The notes under the pieces were generated by a model. The model had not been told where the DNA came from, ran no database searches, and worked only from the letters and a program-made list of their open reading frames with translations. From Effrenium voratum (taxonomy: Eukaryota > Sar > Dinophyceae > Suessiales > Symbiodiniaceae), in NCBI GenBank assembly GCA_963377175.1, contig CAUJNA010001446.1, positions 1,214,422 through 1,278,421 on the forward strand: a stretch of 64,000 nucleotides of DNA. The letters run 5' to 3'. Position 1 is the stretch's first letter, and every line of letters starts with the position of its first letter. The position numbers were made by a program, and so were the translations under genes. Below, one piece after another: positions 59,522 to 64,000 of the stretch.

Positions 59522-59570
59522 CTTCCTTGCAGCCCCCAAGACGTCGGACTTGAACTTCGCCAGCAACGTC
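59522..59570 (-). CDS. Candidate exon with both splice sites
   Basis: 49 nt between CCCGCAG/G and GGAAG/GTAGGG. Phase 1, reading TLLAKFKSDVLGAARK. The plus strand offers TTGCAG/CCCCCAAG with PKTSDLNFASNVLRG, but lacks the AG/G signature and a donor. Confidence 0.5.
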
Positions 59571-59939
59571 CTGCGGGGCGTCCAAGATAGTTCGAACCTT
59601 TGTTGCAGCTAGAATGGTCCAAACCCGAAAAACATTAAGTCCAGCAACTCAGGAAGCAAGATTATTTTACATGTTACCCTATAGACTGAAACCCAACATT
59701 GGCCCCTCAATGTCCGACCTCAAGTCGCAATCGTTTTTGTGAAACCCGGTAAGAACCCAACCAACTAGCCTAGCCACTAAGTCCAGGTGGTAGTGGTATT
59801 TCCAGCAACCGGGTCTGTTGCACTAAAAAAACAGTGTCAGTGTGTTTGCCGCCGTTTCAAAACCGAGAAATCTGGGACCCCTTGCAGCTTTCAGCGGATG
59901 AAAATACACATATTGGATATAGCCCCAACATTCTGGTTG

Positions 59940-60044
59940 CCTGGATCGCCAGTCGCTGTTTTGTTTCCATCCATTTTACCCGGGAAACAAAAAACAAAAC
60001 AAAAAAAAACAGTGACTGCAAAAACAGCAACTTGGCTATCTAGG
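59940..60044. mobile_element. CCTGGATCGCCA-family element, copy 5
   Basis: CCTGGATCGCCAGTCGCTG pairs with CAGCAACTTGGCTATCTAGG. The core CCATTTTACCCGGGAAAC is followed by an A-rich run. Confidence 0.75.
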
Positions 60045-60269
60045 CACTTGTATTCAAGGTATCCCTAAGGCTCCTTGCCCCCATTAACAGAATGGTAAAG
60101 ACCCAATTCCGATAATGACAATCATTAGGCAAACAATGGTGGCGAAATATGAACCCCGCTCGTGTTAATGGTGGTTTGAGCCGGAATACGATGGAATACG
60201 ATTTGTCAAGGCTTTACTATCAAGGGATCGCCGTGTAAATCCTTTTCTCAAAACCCTCTACCTTTTAAA

Positions 60270-60480
60270 CACAAAAGCCCATCCGGACCCGTATTTGGAG
60301 CTGGACGGACAACTTTTCCGGGTCCAAGTTTTTCGACGCCTCTTGTCTCTCGTCTTTGGCGAGGACTCCGATTCACTGCAGAGACCCACCGACCGACTCC
60401 CAAATAGCTTCAGGGGCGCGCGAGCGCCGACTTTCTCCGACACGGGATGCGAGTCGATTCATATCCCCAGGACCTGGGAC
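60270..60480. other. GC-rich coding-like island, strand unresolved
   Basis: The plus strand reads LDGQLFRVQVFRRLLSLVFG and beyond. The minus strand reads RLASRVGESRRSRAPEAIWE, then SVGGSLQ and a stop. Both are open and GC-rich at third positions, and no splice pair decides between them. Confidence 0.3.
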
Positions 60481-60517
60481 CAAAGTCAGAAACGACCAAC
60501 GGAAAAAGTTGGGAACT

Positions 60518-60626
60518 CCTGGATCGCCAGGTGCGGTTTCGCTTTTCTTTTTCTCCCATGCACTCAACACCCCCAAAACCGAGATCGCAACGGTGACTGA
60601 AGAAAACGATCGCAACTTGGCTCTTG
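60518..60626. mobile_element. CCTGGATCGCCA-family element, copy 6
   Basis: CCTGGATCGCCAGGTGCGG to AACGATCGCAACTTGGCT. The right terminal bases have diverged. Confidence 0.7.
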
Positions 60627-61649
60627 CAACCCGAAAAACAGGGCGGTGGGAAATGGAATCCACTGTGATACAACCAAAAGGGCCTGCCTTTTTTGACTAA
60701 CCTCTCATATAAAGAGGGGATTCCCTTGTATCACAGAAGTGGGTATAAACCCCTTGACTAAAGGGTATTTGATTAAAGGGTATTTGGAGGGTCCAGCTTG
60801 ATTTTTGATTGGGGGGTGTGCCCTTTTAGTGGAAATCCACCTCACTCCAAATACCCGTCCTTTGTTGAATTTGTATTTCTCGGCAAACCCTGCTTTTTTC
60901 CCAAGGCAAAAGCCGATCCCTTTTTTGGTAAAGGGTTCACATCATACCAACTGAACACAGGTGGGGTATTTTGTGCAGGGGGAACAATTGGGTCCCCCAA
61001 AAATTGGACACCTTGATTCAAACTCTCACATTGGCCAAGATCATAAAATACCAGTGGATAATCCCAGTTGCCGCCCGCGGTACCAACTCACCCCACGTTA
61101 AACCTCAATTCAGTAGGGATGGATTTCCTTGAAAACCCACAGGGGTTTCCGCTAGAAAAAACAACTGTAGGGATGGATTATTTTAGGAATAAACCTATGC
61201 CTAAGGTAGTTTAAGGGTCCAAGGGACAGTACAACATATGCTTAACTTGTCCTTAAACATTCCCTTGGGATTGAAAACATACGCTTGGGAATAGACCAAG
61301 CAACTGGACCCGTTACGGGTAAGGCTCCAGGCGTAAGGAATCCCTGGTCTCCTTCTGGCCTCCCTCTGCTCCTGAGACGCCGCTCTGGGAGGCAAGTTGC
61401 TGGACTTCCATTGGGATTTCACGGAGAGAAAAAGCAAACCAGATCTTAAGACTGTAGCGAAAAGGGTTCGCTTTTTTTCTAGTCTGGTTCGCTTTTGTCT
61501 TTTTTCTTGACGGAATTTAAGTCTTCAAATCTAGATAGGGATGTTCCCCATGTTCGGAACACGGTCTTGATCTGTTTGAAGAAGTCAACCATTTTTAGAA
61601 GTTCCCAACATGTTCCCATGTTCCCATGGTTTCTTGTCTTCAGACTGCC

Positions 61650-61770
61650 CGGGGTCTTTTTTTGTGACCCCTAGAAGGGCTAGAAGAAGGGGTCATGACC
61701 CTTTAATTTGGGGTCATGACCCCCATTTTTTAAAGGGTCATAATAAAGGGTCATGGAGACTCTAGGTGTA
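61650..61770. mobile_element. ACCTAGAGTCTCC-family element, copy 3
   Basis: The right end TCATGGAGACTCTAGGTGTA is clear. The left end is only GTGACCCCTAGAAGGGC. It abuts the 3' edge of the exon at 61776-61838. Confidence 0.65.
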
Positions 61771-61775
61771 GAGAA

Positions 61776-61838
61776 AACGCAGAAGAGGGTCTTCTGGCCC
61801 GACTGGCGGAAGAATTCACGAACCAGTGCTTCCATTTC
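61776..61838 (-). CDS. Candidate exon, VREFFRQSG module, abutting a short element
   Basis: After ATCTACCAG/G the minus strand reads EMEALVREFFRQSGQKTLFC, then VFS. It resembles the exon at 49,743 (VKNLLEQPEFKAILCVYS). Coding sense ends where the ACCTAGAGTCTCC-family element begins. Confidence 0.5.
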
Positions 61839-62356
61839 CTGGTAGATATGGTGGATGCTTTTGCCATGTCGTACGTAACCCCACCAACCACAAAACACTT
61901 GGTACATCACGGCAAATTAGAGGGTCTCCTTGCTCCCTTACAACCGGGGTCAATGGACCCCTCCAAAAAGGAGGACTGGTGAAAAGCCTGCAACCAAGCC
62001 TCATGAGGATTCCCATTTGGGTTTTGGCAGCGCGAACGAAGATCTCAAACCAGAAATGAGGAATCAGCATCTGGATCCCAACCACTGAATACCAGGCGAA
62101 ATTCGGATACAAAGCGCCCAACAACCGTTTTTTTGTTGCGCCGTACCAGTGGGAGTCTGGGCATGTGAGAAAGCACCCAACCACTGCTTTTTGGATTTTG
62201 GACATGGTACAAGTTCTTGGGACCCGGGTGCTGGCAAGTAATCCCGCCTTTTTTTCCTTGGCGAGCTCGTTCCGTCTAAGTTGTTGATTTGGGGAGAAAA
62301 CACATTGCATGGGCGATAGGCGCCAGTTGATGTTTCGGGGATTCATCTTATCCCAA

Positions 62357-62391
62357 CTGGTGCGAAGTGGATGTTGTCCATCCACAGTATG
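62357..62391 (-). CDS. Candidate short exon, LWMDNI module
   Basis: After TTTGGAG the minus strand reads ILWMDNIHFAP. It matches the module at 45,465 at the DNA level (CTGTGGATGGAC then ATCC). It lies upstream of the exon at 61,838 on the same strand. Confidence 0.4.
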
Positions 62392-62752
62392 CTCCAAAAC
62401 ACCGCGACCCTCAAACTACTCATGCAAAAAGGAATTCAGCCCCATCAGCCCCGTGATTCTGGGCAAGAACACAAACTCTTACGGACATTCAGCCCGGTCC
62501 AGGCAATTGAATCAGCTCCAATTGGTGGTTTGGAAGGGCCAAAGGCCCGGGCCAAAGGCTTGCCTGATTTTCAGTTGGTGTGATGTCAGCCTCCCCACAC
62601 TTTGTTCGCATCAACTCAGCAGCTCTGTTGCTAGCTCCAGAAATCAACAAAATCAGAACTGCCAAGAGAGAAGTCTCCTATCAACACCCGGTTTCTTGAG
62701 ACAACCAAAAACATGCCAGGACCAACCAAGCAAGTATCACATTGTCTTTTAA

Positions 62753-62776
62753 ACACACACACACACACACACACGC
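62753..62776. repeat. CA microsatellite
   Basis: A short ACACAC run followed by GCACAAG. Confidence 0.85.
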
Positions 62777-62816
62777 ACAAGTTTGCAACCCCGCAACCAA
62801 AAACAAAACATACAAA

Positions 62817-62923
62817 CTAGGTCCTCCAGGAGAGAGGTTAGAATAAGGGTACCCTTGTTTTGTGTTGTCTCTTGGGACCCCTCCCCCCAAAAAAGGGTAA
62901 AAGGGCACTACTGGGGGACCTAG
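62817..62923. mobile_element. CTAGGTCC-family element
   Basis: CTAGGTCCTCCAGGAGAGAGG pairs with CTACTGGGGGACCTAG. The middle (TTGTTTTGTGTTGTC) is diverged. Confidence 0.8.
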
Positions 62924-63316
62924 ACAACAGTTTTCTTAAGCCGGAAGTTCACAAGGCTGCCAGGACCAACCCACGGACACAAACACACGCAAACACAAAA
63001 CACACCAGTGTCCGATGGTCTCTGTAGTAACAAAACAAAGACAAGTTTGCCAGGACCAACCAACAAATGCAACAGTTTCTTCTAAGATTCCCGAGTTGGC
63101 CAGGACCCACCGAAAAATATACTTGGACCCGAAACTGCTAGGTAAAATATGTTTTTTTAACCAGGAACCAATACTCCCCTGCGAATTAACGTTAAACCCA
63201 AAAAGGAGGTCCCCCCGCAAAGGAGGAGGAGGAGGTAGTCATTTTCTCACTTCCTGAGTGAACTCGCCAAGAACCATCTCAGGGAGCTAATGGGGGTCTT
63301 ATCCTCAAACAAGCAC

Positions 63317-63515
63317 CTGGACCCTCAAAATCCCTTTTATATTTGTGTTTATCCCAGAATTGTCGGCTAATATCCAATGTTAAAGATTAGCTTTCGAGGG
63401 TCTATGTATGTGCTCATGCTTCCTGAGCCCTCCGAACTAATCTTAGAAACCGGTTATTGCAACCCAAACTTATGGAATTGCCGAATTCCATTTTTCTATT
63501 GGTAGTTTGAGGGTC
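63317..63515. mobile_element. CTGGACCCTCAAA-family element with an insertion
   Basis: CTGGACCCTCAAAATCCC at the left, GGTTATTGCAACCCAAACTT and GTAGTTTGAGGGTCCC at the right. The span of about 200 bp, against about 90 bp elsewhere, implies another sequence inserted within it. Confidence 0.5.
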
Positions 63516-63663
63516 CCGAGTAAGCTTCTTGAGTTATGGTTCCCCATATCCCCTATTGGACACCCCTATTGAATGGTTGGTTCACGGGGTCAACATTCAA
63601 ACGTTCGAGGCACCCAACACCAACCTTTGGCTCAAGAGCACTGCAGGCAATGGAAAACGTTTT

Positions 63664-63776
63664 CTAGGTCTTCCAGTAGAGAGGTCAGAATAAGGTACCT
63701 TTTTATGTAGTCTACTTTAGTAGGGGAACCCTCCCAACCAAAAAAGAAAGGGTAAAAGGGCACCTAGCTAACCTAG
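63664..63776. mobile_element. CTAGGTCC-family element
   Basis: CTAGGTCTTCCAGTAGAGAGG to CACCTAGCTAACCTAG. The GGGGGAC of the right end is replaced by AAC. Confidence 0.75.
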
Positions 63777-63939
63777 TTTTGGAGGGTGGATTTAATCAAC
63801 AATGCGGCTCCACAGGTGCAATCTCAGACGCCAATCCAAACTCGATAAGGCTTACCTCAAACGATTCGAAACCACGAACGCGAAAACCAGAAAGAAAAAA
63901 ACAAAGAGAACAAACACACCAAAAACACAACAAAAAATG

Positions 63940-64000
63940 ACGAGTCTCCGGGGACGTCGTGGTGTTGCCCGCTTGCACCGTCGCCGCAGGCGCCGCGGTG
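63940..64000. other. GC-rich exon-like island at the window edge
   Basis: The last 60 bases are CpG-rich and open. On the minus strand they read APAATVQAGNTTTSPETR; on the plus strand there is CGCCGCAG/GCGCC. The window ends before either can be confirmed. Confidence 0.25.

Overview
The window reads as nuclear DNA of a dinoflagellate or a close relative. This is an inference. It rests on a tyrosine-recombinase retroelement whose RNase H tail has an NQWADEL motif, an intronless transposase fused to a Ulp1-like protease, short exons whose acceptors nearly all read AG followed by G, and very dense short inverted-repeat elements. I see no bacterial-style operons, rRNA or tRNA. Nearly all coding sequence I can support lies on the minus strand.

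Layout. 1-3.4 kb is AT-rich, mostly non-coding sequence with CA and TA microsatellites. 3.5-9.3 kb holds a decayed DIRS-like retroelement on the minus strand: a gag-like ORF, then a tyrosine recombinase, reverse transcriptase and RNase H. It is studded with 38-41 nt hairpins that share one loop. 9.3-38.2 kb is a single 28.9 kb inverted-repeat element with a TA target duplication, inserted in the gag ORF; the gag start codon lies on the far side, at 38,268. Inside the element are a 5 kb array of CCCCCCTATTAATCTACC-type units (with a 100-N gap), a 1.8 kb GGGAC pentamer array, a two-frame pogo-like transposase/Ulp1 gene (16.9-21.4 kb), two tandem copies of a small multi-exon membrane-protein gene with introns of TTGAGG-type minisatellite (25.0-29.0 and 29.6-33.6 kb), and CCTTCCCACAAGG-type arrays up to the right end.

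38.3-64 kb is different: a patchwork of short (65-285 bp) inverted-repeat elements in at least six families, one with 13 copies. Between them are about a dozen GC-rich, exon-like islands on the minus strand, some of them homologous to each other. The best reading is one or more minus-strand genes with large introns filled by these elements. Several families end in bases that could act as splice sites, so they may be introners.

How it fits together: the retroelement was hit by the giant transposon, and removing that element and the adjacent 40 nt hairpin on paper restores a continuous gag frame. The giant transposon carries its own transposase, with a PCNA-binding-type motif, plus what looks like cargo or captured host genes.
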